From DASSWG01 sp035705295 (GTDB taxonomy: Bacteria > Bacteroidota > Bacteroidia > Flavobacteriales > Flavobacteriaceae), in assembly GCA_035705295.1 (NCBI GenBank), contig DASSWG010000018.1:1-13662 (forward strand): a stretch of 13,662 bases of DNA, read 5' to 3'. The notes under the pieces were generated by a model. It was not told where the DNA came from. It saw nothing but the letters and a program-made list of their open reading frames with translations, and ran no database searches. Positions 7,792 through 13,662 of the stretch are shown here, in pieces (position 1 is the first letter of the stretch; each line of letters opens with the position of its first letter). The position numbers were made by a program, and so were the translations under genes.

Positions 7792-8484
7792 ATGAATTAT
7801 TTTTTGACAACTTTTCTTTTTTTGGTTTTTGCAATTGGCCACGCACAAGAAATCAACCAATTCGATGCCAATGGAAAACGCCATGGAAAATGGATGAAAA
7901 CCTACGAAGGAACCGATCAAATCCGTTACCGCGGAACTTTTGAACACGGGCAAGAAATCGGTACGTTCGAATTTTTCAAACTGTTGGAAGAAGAGCCCAA
8001 ATCCGGTGTTGAAATCCACCCGTTCGCGACCAAAACCTATACCGAAGGAAGCGATTTGGTGGAAATCAAGTATTTCACGGAAAAAGGAAACCTGTTGAGC
8101 ACGGGAAAGATGAAAGAAAAAGAACGGGTAGGAAAATGGATATATTACCATCCGGACACCGACAAAGTTATGCGCACGGAAATTTACCAAAACGGAACGT
8201 TGAACGGAGAGCAAATTACGTATTTTCCGAACGGCAAGCCTACCAAAATAGCGAATTACAAAAACGGAAAACTTCATGGCATCACAAAAATATTTGCCGA
8301 TGAAGGCAGTTTGCTGAAGTATTTCACCTATGAAAATGGAGAATTGAACGGCGTGACCAAATATTTTGACGCCGACGGAAACATCACCGCCACCGGAACA
8401 TACAAAGACAACCGAAAAGACGGGATATGGAAAACTTACAAAAACGGAAAATTGGTAAAAACCGAAGAGTTTCCCAAACATTAA
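7792..8484 (+). CDS. Secreted MORN/YwqK-like repeat protein
   Basis: The 230-residue protein starts with a signal peptide (MNYFLTTFLFLVFAIGHA, cleavage probably before QEINQ). The rest is built of short repeats of the MORN-like YwqK type: GKRHGKWM, KERVGKWIYYHP, NGTLNGEQITYFPNGKP, NGKLHGITKIF, NGELNGVTKYFDADGN and KDGIWKTYKNGK. These form beta-hairpin arrays that serve as binding surfaces. Database relatives are often labelled antitoxin of a YwqK family, but nothing nearby looks like a toxin and the export signal argues against a cytoplasmic antitoxin role. The gene lies between yidC and mnmA, 40 bp before mnmA, and may be read together with it. The partner and location (periplasm or outer membrane) are unknown. 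Confidence 0.85.
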   Translation: MNYFLTTFLFLVFAIGHAQEINQFDANGKRHGKWMKTYEGTDQIRYRGTFEHGQEIGTFEFFKLLEEEPKSGVEIHPFATKTYTEGSDLVEIKYFTEKGNLLSTGKMKEKERVGKWIYYHPDTDKVMRTEIYQNGTLNGEQITYFPNGKPTKIANYKNGKLHGITKIFADEGSLLKYFTYENGELNGVTKYFDADGNITATGTYKDNRKDGIWKTYKNGKLVKTEEFPKH

Positions 8485-8495
8485 CAATCACGAAA

Positions 8496-8523
8496 AACTC
8501 ATAACTCATAACCCATAACTCAA
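8496..8523 (+). repeat. Heptamer tandem repeat (AACTCAT x4) abutting the mnmA start
   Basis: Four 7-bp units run 8496-8502, 8503-8509, 8510-8516 (AACCCAT) and 8517-8523 (AACTCAA). The array ends one base before the mnmA ATG and therefore occupies the whole ribosome-binding region. No Shine-Dalgarno sequence is present. Loss or gain of a unit would move the upstream sequence by 7 bases without altering the protein. Confidence 0.9.
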
Positions 8524-8524
8524 A

Positions 8525-9724
8525 ATGAAACGTGTAGTAGTTGGACTTAGCGGCGGAGTGGACTCCAGTGTGGCGGCGCACCTTTTGAAAGAACAAGGTT
8601 ACGAGGTCATCGGTTTGTTCATGAAAAACTGGCACGATGATTCGGTGACCATCAGCGACGAATGCCCGTGGTTGGACGACAGCAACGATGCGATGTTGGT
8701 GGCCGACAAATTGGGAATTCCGTTTCAAACCGTCGATTTAAGCGAAGAATACAAAGAACGCATCGTCGATTATATGTTCCGCGAATATGAACTCGGCCGC
8801 ACGCCAAATCCGGATGTATTGTGCAACCGCGAAATAAAATTCGACGTGTTCATGAAAATTGCCATGGATTTGGGTGCAGATTATGTCGCTACCGGTCATT
8901 ATTGCCGGAAAGAAATTCAGAATTCAGGTGGCGAACAAGAAGCAAAGGCTATTTACCGTTTGCTTGCGGGAAAAGATAACAATAAAGACCAATCCTATTT
9001 TTTGTGCCAGGTTTCGCAAGCACAATTGGCAAAAACGCTGTTCCCAATTGGTGAACTTCAAAAAAGCGAAGTTCGGAAAATTGCCATGGAGCAAGGTTTG
9101 GCAACCGCCGAAAAAAAGGATTCGCAAGGTTTGTGTTTTATCGGAAAAGTGCGCCTGCCCGATTTCTTGCAGCAAAAATTGGAACCCAAAGCAGGCGATA
9201 TTGTTGAAATTTCTTCCGAAGAAAAAATCTATCAACAAGAAGCACCGATTTTTCAAAACAAACAACAAGAGCTGGCCTATTTTTCCGAAAAACCCCGGTA
9301 TTCGCCCGAATTGGGAAAAGTGGTTGGAAAACACGACGGCGCGCATTTTTTCACCAAAGGTCAACGCAAAGGATTGGCAGTAGGAGGGACGCAGGAACCT
9401 TTGTTCGTGATCGACACGGATGTAAAAAACAATATTATTTACACTGGGCAAGGCAAAAACCACCCGGGTTTGTTGCGCAAAGGTTTGTTCGTGAGCCAAG
9501 AAGAAATTCACTGGATCCGACCCGATTTGAAACTAGAACCCGGAGAAGAAATGAAAGTTTTGGCCCGAATCCGTTACCGTCAACCCTTGGAAAAAGCCAC
9601 GCTTCACCAAACCGAAAACGGAATGTACGTGGTTTTTGAAAACCCGCAAACCGCCATTGCCGAAGGGCAGTTTGTTGCTTGGTACCTTGGCGAAGAACTG
9701 GTGGGTTCGGGAGTGATTTCGTGA
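8525..9724 (+). CDS. mnmA: tRNA-specific 2-thiouridylase
   Basis: The 399-residue cytoplasmic enzyme adenylates and thiolates U34 in the wobble position of Lys, Glu and Gln tRNAs. The ATP-pyrophosphatase loop SGGVDSS lies at residues 9-15. The two sulfur-relay cysteines are Cys100 (NPDVLCNREIKF) and Cys204 (DSQGLCFIG), corresponding to Cys102 and Cys199 of E. coli. The GHY motif (ATGHYCRK) and the DQSYFLC segment are present, and the C-terminal beta-barrel with FFTKGQRKGLAVGG is complete. Length is slightly above the E. coli enzyme but normal for Bacteroidota. The start is fixed by the family N-terminus MKRVVVGLSGGVD. It follows the MORN-repeat gene by 40 bp, the leader being a heptamer repeat. 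Confidence 0.98.
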   Translation: MKRVVVGLSGGVDSSVAAHLLKEQGYEVIGLFMKNWHDDSVTISDECPWLDDSNDAMLVADKLGIPFQTVDLSEEYKERIVDYMFREYELGRTPNPDVLCNREIKFDVFMKIAMDLGADYVATGHYCRKEIQNSGGEQEAKAIYRLLAGKDNNKDQSYFLCQVSQAQLAKTLFPIGELQKSEVRKIAMEQGLATAEKKDSQGLCFIGKVRLPDFLQQKLEPKAGDIVEISSEEKIYQQEAPIFQNKQQELAYFSEKPRYSPELGKVVGKHDGAHFFTKGQRKGLAVGGTQEPLFVIDTDVKNNIIYTGQGKNHPGLLRKGLFVSQEEIHWIRPDLKLEPGEEMKVLARIRYRQPLEKATLHQTENGMYVVFENPQTAIAEGQFVAWYLGEELVGSGVIS

Positions 9725-9752
9725 CTTGGTGACAGGGCGACTTTGCGACTGC
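9721..9752 (+). repeat. Degenerate octamer repeat across the mnmA stop
   Basis: Four consecutive 8-bp units read GTGACTTG, GTGACAGG, GCGACTTT and GCGACTGC. The consensus GYGAC is kept in all four. The first unit contains the mnmA stop codon (TGA 9722-9724). No hairpin or coding potential is evident. Confidence 0.6.
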
Positions 9753-9777
9753 TTAAATCAATAAATTCTATTTGATG

Positions 9778-9785
9778 TAATTTTG
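9778..9785 (+). promoter_or_regulatory. Possible promoter -7 box for the S8 protease gene
   Basis: TAATTTTG matches TAnnTTTG exactly and lies 61 bases before the protease start. The upstream TTG element is not clear (TTA at 9753-9755, spacing 22), so this is a moderate call. Confidence 0.45.
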
Positions 9786-9846
9786 TAACTTGTGGCAAAT
9801 CTTTAGAAAATAGATGGAAATAATTAGCAATTAATTTACCCAAAAA

Positions 9847-11466
9847 ATGAAAAAAACACTTTTCACCTTTTTTATATTAATCGGATTTACAGTTTCCGCC
9901 CAAACCGAAGATGCATGGGTTTATTTCACCGACAAACAAAACGTGGCGACCGCTTTGGCCAACCCGATCACGATTTTGACCCAAGCGGCGATCGACCGGA
10001 AAAACCTACACGGAACGCCGATCGACGCGCGCGATGTGCCGGTGAACCAAAGTTATATTTCGCAAATTAAATCCGCAACGGACATCACGGTTTTTGCCAA
10101 GTCGAAATGGTTCAATTGTGTGTACGTGCGTGGAAGTCAGGCAGCCATCAACGCATTGGCAAATCTTGCTTTTGTGGACAGTATTGACTTTGCCAATTCC
10201 AGCTTGAATTCCCGCGAAGCGGAAAGCGTAAAAATAAATTTCTACCAAAAAGTGAACAAAAAACTGGAGGTGGCAACCGATTTCACCTATGGAAATACCG
10301 CCAACCAAGTGGAAATGTTGAATGTGGATTATTTGCACCAGCAAAATTATACCGGTGAAGGAATCACCATTGCCGTGATGGACGCTGGTTTTCCAAACGT
10401 GAACACCTTGGCGGCTTTTCAACGCATGCGGAACAATGGCGATTTATTGGACGGGTACGATTTTGTCGATGATGTTGACGACGAATTTTTGTTTACCGGA
10501 AGCAGCCACGGAACCTCGGTATTGAGCACGATCACCGGCTTTGTGCAAAACGATTTTGTGGGCACCGCGCCCGATGCGAGTGTTTATTTGTTCCGAACGG
10601 AAGATGTGTGGAGCGAAACCCCAGTGGAAATGGCCTACTGGGTCGAAGCTGCTGAAAGGGCCGACAGTTTGGGCGTTTTTGTGATCAATACTTCGTTGGG
10701 TTACAGTATGTTCGACAATTTAAGTTATAGTTTTTCCCCTTCCGATATGGACGGGGAAACCGCATTTATTTCGCGTGGCGCGACCGTGGCTTTTGAGAAA
10801 GGCATGTTGGTGGTGAATTCGGCAGGGAACGAAGGGAACGGTTCTTGGGGAATTGTTACTGCCCCCGCGGACTCGCCCGGCGCACTTGCCATAGGCGCGG
10901 TAGATGCCAACGGGAATTATGCTTCGTTCAGTTCCACCGGGCCAAGCGCTGACGGGCGTGTAAAACCCGATGTGGCCGCTCAAGGTGCATCGGCAGCGGT
11001 AATTACGGCTTCCGGGAATATTTCAAACGCCAGCGGCACTTCGTTCAGTTCGCCGATCATGGCCGGAGCCATTGCCAGTTTGTGGCAGGCCGACCCGAGC
11101 AAAACGAATTTGGAAATTATGCAGATCGTTCGGCAATCGGCTTCGCAATTCAACAACCCGGATATCTTTTTGGGTTATGGAATCCCCGATTTTCAAGCTG
11201 CTTTGGCCAATTTTTCCACGGAAGAAATTACCGAAGAAAATAGTTTTTCTATTTATCCCAATCCCGTTTCGGAGAAATTATACGTGGATTTTTCCAAAGA
11301 AAATGCTTCGGCAAACCTTCAAATTTATTCAATACTGGGGCGAAAAGTAATGGAACAGCAAAATGTGACTGATTTTATAACTGTTTCGAGTCTTGCTCCG
11401 GGAATGTACCTGGTGAAAATTGTTTCCGAAGAAAAAGTGGCTACGTTTAAAATTGTGAAGAAGTGA
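9847..11466 (+). CDS. Secreted S8 (subtilisin-like) protease with T9SS type A sorting domain
   Basis: The 539-residue protein begins with a signal peptide (MKKTLFTFFILIGFTVSA, then QTEDAW), followed by a propeptide-like region to about residue 150. The peptidase domain carries the catalytic triad Asp179 (IAVMDAGFPNV), His221 (SSHGTSV) and Ser399 (SGTSFSSPIMAG). The oxyanion-hole residue is Asn328 (NSAGNEG). From about residue 466 a T9SS type A C-terminal domain follows, with SIYPNPV at 468-474, a middle LGRKV strand, LAPGMYLVKI and a basic end (FKIVKK). The protein should cross the inner membrane by Sec and the outer membrane by type IX secretion, then be surface-attached or released. All catalytic residues are present. 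The substrate is unknown; it may be nutritional or envelope-processing. It stands alone between repeat-bearing spacers, with a possible own promoter. Confidence 0.95.
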   Translation: MKKTLFTFFILIGFTVSAQTEDAWVYFTDKQNVATALANPITILTQAAIDRKNLHGTPIDARDVPVNQSYISQIKSATDITVFAKSKWFNCVYVRGSQAAINALANLAFVDSIDFANSSLNSREAESVKINFYQKVNKKLEVATDFTYGNTANQVEMLNVDYLHQQNYTGEGITIAVMDAGFPNVNTLAAFQRMRNNGDLLDGYDFVDDVDDEFLFTGSSHGTSVLSTITGFVQNDFVGTAPDASVYLFRTEDVWSETPVEMAYWVEAAERADSLGVFVINTSLGYSMFDNLSYSFSPSDMDGETAFISRGATVAFEKGMLVVNSAGNEGNGSWGIVTAPADSPGALAIGAVDANGNYASFSSTGPSADGRVKPDVAAQGASAAVITASGNISNASGTSFSSPIMAGAIASLWQADPSKTNLEIMQIVRQSASQFNNPDIFLGYGIPDFQAALANFSTEEITEENSFSIYPNPVSEKLYVDFSKENASANLQIYSILGRKVMEQQNVTDFITVSSLAPGMYLVKIVSEEKVATFKIVKK

Positions 11467-11473
11467 GTGGTTC

Positions 11474-11515
11474 TCGATACATTTTGTCTCCATTTCATTG
11501 CGACAAAACACTCGA
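11474..11515. repeat. Imperfect hairpin after the protease gene
   Basis: TTTTGTC (11482-11488) pairs with GACAAAA (11502-11508) around a 13-base loop. TCGA (11474-11477) pairs with TCGA (11512-11515) beyond a 4/3 internal loop. It begins just 7 bases after the protease stop. It may serve as a terminator or be another dispersed TCGA-type palindrome; no T-tract follows. Confidence 0.55.
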
Positions 11516-11530
11516 ACTGACGGGCGGGTT

Positions 11531-11558
11531 CCAAATTCCAAATTCCAAATTCCAAATT
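11531..11558 (+). repeat. Heptamer tandem repeat (CCAAATT x4)
   Basis: Four identical CCAAATT units run from 11531 to 11558 in the leader of the nitronate monooxygenase-family gene, ending 31 bases before its start. This is the second perfect or near-perfect four-copy heptamer array in the window, with a sequence unrelated to the one before mnmA. Confidence 0.95.
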
Positions 11559-11589
11559 CATTTTAATCAACCAATCCTCAATTTAACCA

Positions 11590-12543
11590 ATGACCAATAA
11601 CAGGATCACCCAACTTTTCAATATTCAATATCCAATAATCCAAGCTGGAATGATTTGGGCCAGTGGTTGGAAATTGGCCAGTGCGGTCAGCAATGCCGGC
11701 GGGTTGGGAATTATCGGTTCGGGTTCGATGTATCCGGAAATTCTTCGCGAGCATCTTCAAAAATGCAAAAAAGCCACCGATCGGCCCTTTGCGGTAAACG
11801 TTCCGTTGATGTACCCACAAGTACAGGAAATTATGAACATCATCGTGGAAGAAGGCGTGAAAATCGTGTTCACTTCCGCGGGAAATCCGAAAACGTTTAC
11901 CACATTTTTGAAGGATAACAAGATTACCGTAGTGCACGTGGTGAGCAGTGTGAAATTTGCATTAAAAGCCGAGGCTGCTGGAGCCGACGCGGTGGTTGCG
12001 GAAGGTTTTGAAGCCGGTGGCCACAACGGTCGGGAAGAGACCACAACTTTTGCGTTGCTTCCGATGGTAAAGGAAAAATTGCAAATTCCGTTGATCGCAG
12101 CCGGAGGGATCGCCACCGGGCAGGGAATGTTGGCCGCCATAGTTTTGGGCGCCGATGGGGTGCAAATGGGAAGCCGTTTTGTGGCAACGCCCGAGGCTTC
12201 TTCGCACCAAAACTTCAAGGACTTGGTGATCGCTTCCGAAGAAGGCCAAACCCAGCTTACTTTAAAAGAATTGGCGCCGGTCAGAATGTTGAAGAACAAA
12301 TTTTTCGATCAGATCACTGAATTGTACAAAAAAGGGCCCACAAAAGAAGAATTGCAAAACCTGTTGGGGCGTGCCCGCGCCAAAAAAGGCATGTTCGAAG
12401 GCGATTTGGACGAAGGGGAATTGGAAATTGGCCAAATCAGTGGACTGATCCGCGAAATAAAACCCGCCGCAGAAATTGTTCGGGAAGTTTGGGAGGAATT
12501 TTTGGAAGCAAAAGAAACAGTTTGTAATTTTACGAAAGGTTGA
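11590..12543 (+). CDS. Nitronate monooxygenase / FabK-like FMN-dependent TIM-barrel enzyme
   Basis: The 317-residue protein opens with ITQLFNIQYPIIQAGMIWASGW, the family's FMN-binding first strand, and continues with SNAGGLGIIGSGSM and FTSAGNPKTF. The catalytic His145 lies in EGFEAGGHNG. The phosphate-binding segment AAGGIATGQGMLAAIVLGADGVQMGSRF completes the barrel. Nitronate monooxygenases use FMN and oxygen to detoxify alkyl nitronates such as propionate-3-nitronate. The enoyl-ACP reductase FabK shares the same fold and the GGH motif, so a fatty-acid role cannot be excluded from sequence alone. The start at 11590 adds only MTNN before the conserved region. The C-terminus is complete, and the stop lies 68 bp before the left copy of the inverted motif that flanks the accessory genes. 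No obvious promoter consensus was found upstream. Confidence 0.88.
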   Translation: MTNNRITQLFNIQYPIIQAGMIWASGWKLASAVSNAGGLGIIGSGSMYPEILREHLQKCKKATDRPFAVNVPLMYPQVQEIMNIIVEEGVKIVFTSAGNPKTFTTFLKDNKITVVHVVSSVKFALKAEAAGADAVVAEGFEAGGHNGREETTTFALLPMVKEKLQIPLIAAGGIATGQGMLAAIVLGADGVQMGSRFVATPEASSHQNFKDLVIASEEGQTQLTLKELAPVRMLKNKFFDQITELYKKGPTKEELQNLLGRARAKKGMFEGDLDEGELEIGQISGLIREIKPAAEIVREVWEEFLEAKETVCNFTKG

Positions 12544-12611
12544 CGCAATGGTCTTGATAGCTAGCATTTCTCGTATCCGTAATCTGTCAACCGAAGACGG
12601 GTTTCCCGCCT

Positions 12612-12640
12612 GGCGCATAGCCGTTGTTAGCGGTTCGGGC
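12612..12640. repeat. Left inverted copy of attC-like motif
   Basis: The plus strand reads GGCGCATAGCCG (12612-12623), TT, GTTAGCGGT (12626-12634), then TCGGGC. The same 12-mer and 9-mer occur in inverted orientation at 13496-13522. GTTAGCG resembles the GTTRRRY cleavage-site motif of integron attC sites, with one departure (C where a purine is expected at the sixth base). The other half of a full attC is not found between here and the upstream gene. Call as an attC half-site is an inference; the inverted repeat itself is directly visible. Confidence 0.7.
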
Positions 12641-12648
12641 TTTTTATT

Positions 12649-12936
12649 CTAATCTGTTGTTTCAAATTCTATATGATTATGGTCAACAATTATCTCAATT
12701 ATTTTCTTTGTGAGTTCGTTGCCTAATTTGTCTTTGTTTTTAGAAAAATTTGTCCAAATTATTTTAACAGGTTCTCCATAATCAAAAACACCAAAACCGC
12801 CACGTAAAATGTCATTGAAAGCGTCTAAATTATGTCCTGTTTTCATATCAAGGTCATTCGTCAATACTCGGTCAATTTCGTCATAGAAACTTTCTAAATC
12901 GCAAATATTCTCTCCATTTATTACAATTGTAGTCAT
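12649..12936 (-). CDS. Barstar-family ribonuclease inhibitor (orphan)
   Basis: The 95-residue protein resembles barstar, the cytoplasmic inhibitor that plugs the active site of barnase-type RNases. It shows the strand-helix opening IVINGENICDLESFYDEIDRVL, the inhibitory-helix-like GHNLDAFNDILRGGFG and a later strand PVKIIWTNFSKNKDKLG, with length close to barstar (about 90 residues). No barnase-like nuclease lies in the window, so it is an orphan inhibitor here; it might protect against incoming effectors or be a carried cassette gene. It lies 31 bp downstream of the acetyltransferase gene on the same strand and is probably co-transcribed. Both are visibly more AT-rich than the neighbouring core genes and lie between inverted GC-rich motifs, suggesting horizontal acquisition. 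Confidence 0.8.
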   Translation of the reverse strand: MTTIVINGENICDLESFYDEIDRVLTNDLDMKTGHNLDAFNDILRGGFGVFDYGEPVKIIWTNFSKNKDKLGNELTKKIIEIIVDHNHIEFETTD

Positions 12937-12967
12937 TGTCGTTATTTTCCTATAGCAATAATTTGAG

Positions 12968-13438
12968 TTAGTTTAAATTTTTGCTTTTATATTCCATATT
13001 GTACATATCAAATCCTTCAGCCCAATAGTTTTTTTGAATTTCAATTAGTTCGAATCCGTGTTTTTCATAAAACCCATAAGCGACTTGAGAAGTCCTAACT
13101 GTTATCTTTTGAATATTCTTCATAGATTTAAGTTTCTCAATTCTATGTTTAAGTAATTTCGTTCCTAATGATTTTCTTTGATAATCTGGATGTAAAATAT
13201 CCCAACTAATTTTTCCTGTCGCATTATTATCCACAAAATTTATTCCGCCACATCCCACAATTTTGTTATCAATAAGCACCACATAATAAAGTTCTCTTTC
13301 GTTTTCTAAGTAATTGCGTAATTTGGTTTCTTCGTTAGTTGCAAAATATTTAGGTGTATTTAACTTGATTAAATTCATCACCTCATTTTTGTCAGCTACT
13401 TCATATTCTCTAATAGTAATCAAGTTATTTATTTTCAA
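12968..13438 (-). CDS. GNAT-family N-acetyltransferase
   Basis: The 156-residue protein has the GNAT layout: a first strand ITIREYEVADKNEV, a core beta-strand pair (YYVVLIDNKIVGCGGINFVDN), motif A with the acetyl-CoA loop in HPDYQRKSLGTKLL (about residues 99-112; the usual first glycine is Ser), and the motif B end VAYGFYEKHGFELIEIQKNYW. It transfers acetyl from acetyl-CoA to an amine on an unknown substrate. The start codon is TTG at 13438: upstream in frame there is a stop after four codons and no ATG. The first internal ATG, at residue 21, would remove the first strand, so TTG is preferred. It is AT-rich like barstar, which follows 31 bp downstream. GNAT genes are common cargo of gene cassettes. 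Confidence 0.88.
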   Translation of the reverse strand: MKINNLITIREYEVADKNEVMNLIKLNTPKYFATNEETKLRNYLENERELYYVVLIDNKIVGCGGINFVDNNATGKISWDILHPDYQRKSLGTKLLKHRIEKLKSMKNIQKITVRTSQVAYGFYEKHGFELIEIQKNYWAEGFDMYNMEYKSKNLN

Positions 13439-13490
13439 TGATTTATTTGTTTATCTGTCAATTTTCGTTCTGGTTTTACGTCTCGTTTTA

Positions 13491-13522
13491 GCCTGACCGC
13501 TAACGTTCCGCGGCTATGCGCC
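13491..13522. repeat. Right inverted copy of attC-like motif
   Basis: The plus strand reads GCCTG, ACCGCTAAC (13496-13504), GTTCCG and CGGCTATGCGCC (13511-13522). This is the reverse complement of the left copy, with a 4-base difference in the internal spacer (GTTCCG versus AA). CCGCTAAC corresponds to the RYYYAAC end of an attC site. No matching second half is seen in the remaining 140 bases. Confidence 0.7.
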
Positions 13523-13605
13523 CTTTAGGTTTGTACTCTAAACATTTAGTTGTTTAAACAAAGCTGATAATGATGATGGAAACTTTCTTTTTTGCTTCTT
13601 TTTTC
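13523..13605. other. Spacer to the right of the inverted motif; no gene seen
   Basis: The stretch is T-rich on the plus strand and contains the perfect 10-bp palindrome TGTTTAAACA at 13551-13560. Only very short or low-complexity open frames cross it, so I call no gene. Confidence 0.4.
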
Positions 13606-13659
13606 TTTGTTGATAACCGCTAAATTTGTTGATAATCAAAAAGAACGGGGTGAACTTTG
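13606..13659 (+). promoter_or_regulatory. Candidate promoter with doubled TTTGTTGATAA box
   Basis: An 11-bp direct repeat TTTGTTGATAA occurs at 13606-13616 and 13625-13635, 19 bases apart. The second copy includes the TTG (13629-13631) of a likely promoter whose -7 element, GAACTTTG (13652-13659), matches TAnnTTTG at all but the first base. The gap is 20 bases, the spacing expected in Bacteroidota. TGTTGATAA differs by one base from the DnaA-box form TGTGGATAA, so a DnaA-like or other regulator overlapping the promoter is conceivable. The gene served would lie to the right of the window. Confidence 0.45.
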
Positions 13660-13662
13660 CTA

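Noticed and set aside
6733..8487. A 584-codon minus-strand open frame opposite yidC and the MORN gene
   Set aside because: It is antisense to two well-supported genes, spans their intergenic terminator and palindrome, is rich in Phe/His/Gln as expected of a reverse-complement reading, and shows no recognisable domain.
12649..13438. GNAT-barstar as a classical toxin-antitoxin module
   Set aside because: GNAT toxins (TacT/AtaT type) normally pair with RHH-type antitoxins encoded upstream. Barstar inhibits RNases, not acetyltransferases, so the pairing gives no mechanism.
12541..13530. A complete mobile integron
   Set aside because: No tyrosine integrase gene and no full attC (both halves together) can be seen; only inverted half-like motifs are present.
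13538..13660. Minus-strand open frame of about 40 codons running off the right edge
   Set aside because: It is low-complexity and lysine-rich, crosses the doubled TTTGTTGATAA box and the candidate promoter, and has no recognisable motif.

Overview
The window looks like chromosomal DNA from a member of the Bacteroidota, most likely family Flavobacteriaceae. Four things point there: a secreted subtilase with a type IX secretion (T9SS) C-terminal sorting domain, a YidC with a large periplasmic domain, several TAnnTTTG promoter boxes of the Bacteroidota sigma factor, and weak or absent Shine-Dalgarno sequences. The genus cannot be read from the sequence.

Layout. Positions 1-3572 hold a minus-strand operon, read from the right: a GT2 glycosyltransferase, a YbbR-like membrane-anchored protein, dephospho-CoA kinase (coaE) and a sensor histidine kinase cut by the left window edge. 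The first three genes overlap by 4 bp at each junction. A 270-bp divergent spacer with a 14-bp tandem repeat separates this operon from the plus-strand genes: CTP synthase (pyrG), the membrane insertase yidC, a secreted MORN/YwqK-like repeat protein, the tRNA thiolase mnmA, a T9SS-exported S8 protease and a nitronate monooxygenase-family flavoprotein. All of these appear intact, and they are mostly core genes for nucleotide supply, membrane protein insertion, tRNA modification and secretion.

From about 12.6 to 13.5 kb the character changes. Two small, visibly AT-rich minus-strand genes, a GNAT acetyltransferase and an orphan barstar-type nuclease inhibitor, lie between inverted copies of a GC-rich motif (GGCGCATAGCCG ... 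GTTAGCGGT). The motif resembles half-sites of integron attC sequences. This is the most plausible acquired segment in the window. The right edge holds a probable plus-strand promoter overlapping a doubled TTTGTTGATAA box, for a gene that lies outside.

No spacer exceeds 300 bp, but almost every one carries a different small repeat: 14-mers, two heptamer arrays, a degenerate octamer array, and several hairpins of possible REP/MITE type. No transposase, integrase, CRISPR array, rRNA or tRNA gene was found. I see no complete new multi-gene system; the flanked two-gene cassette and the repeat-rich spacers are the parts worth checking.
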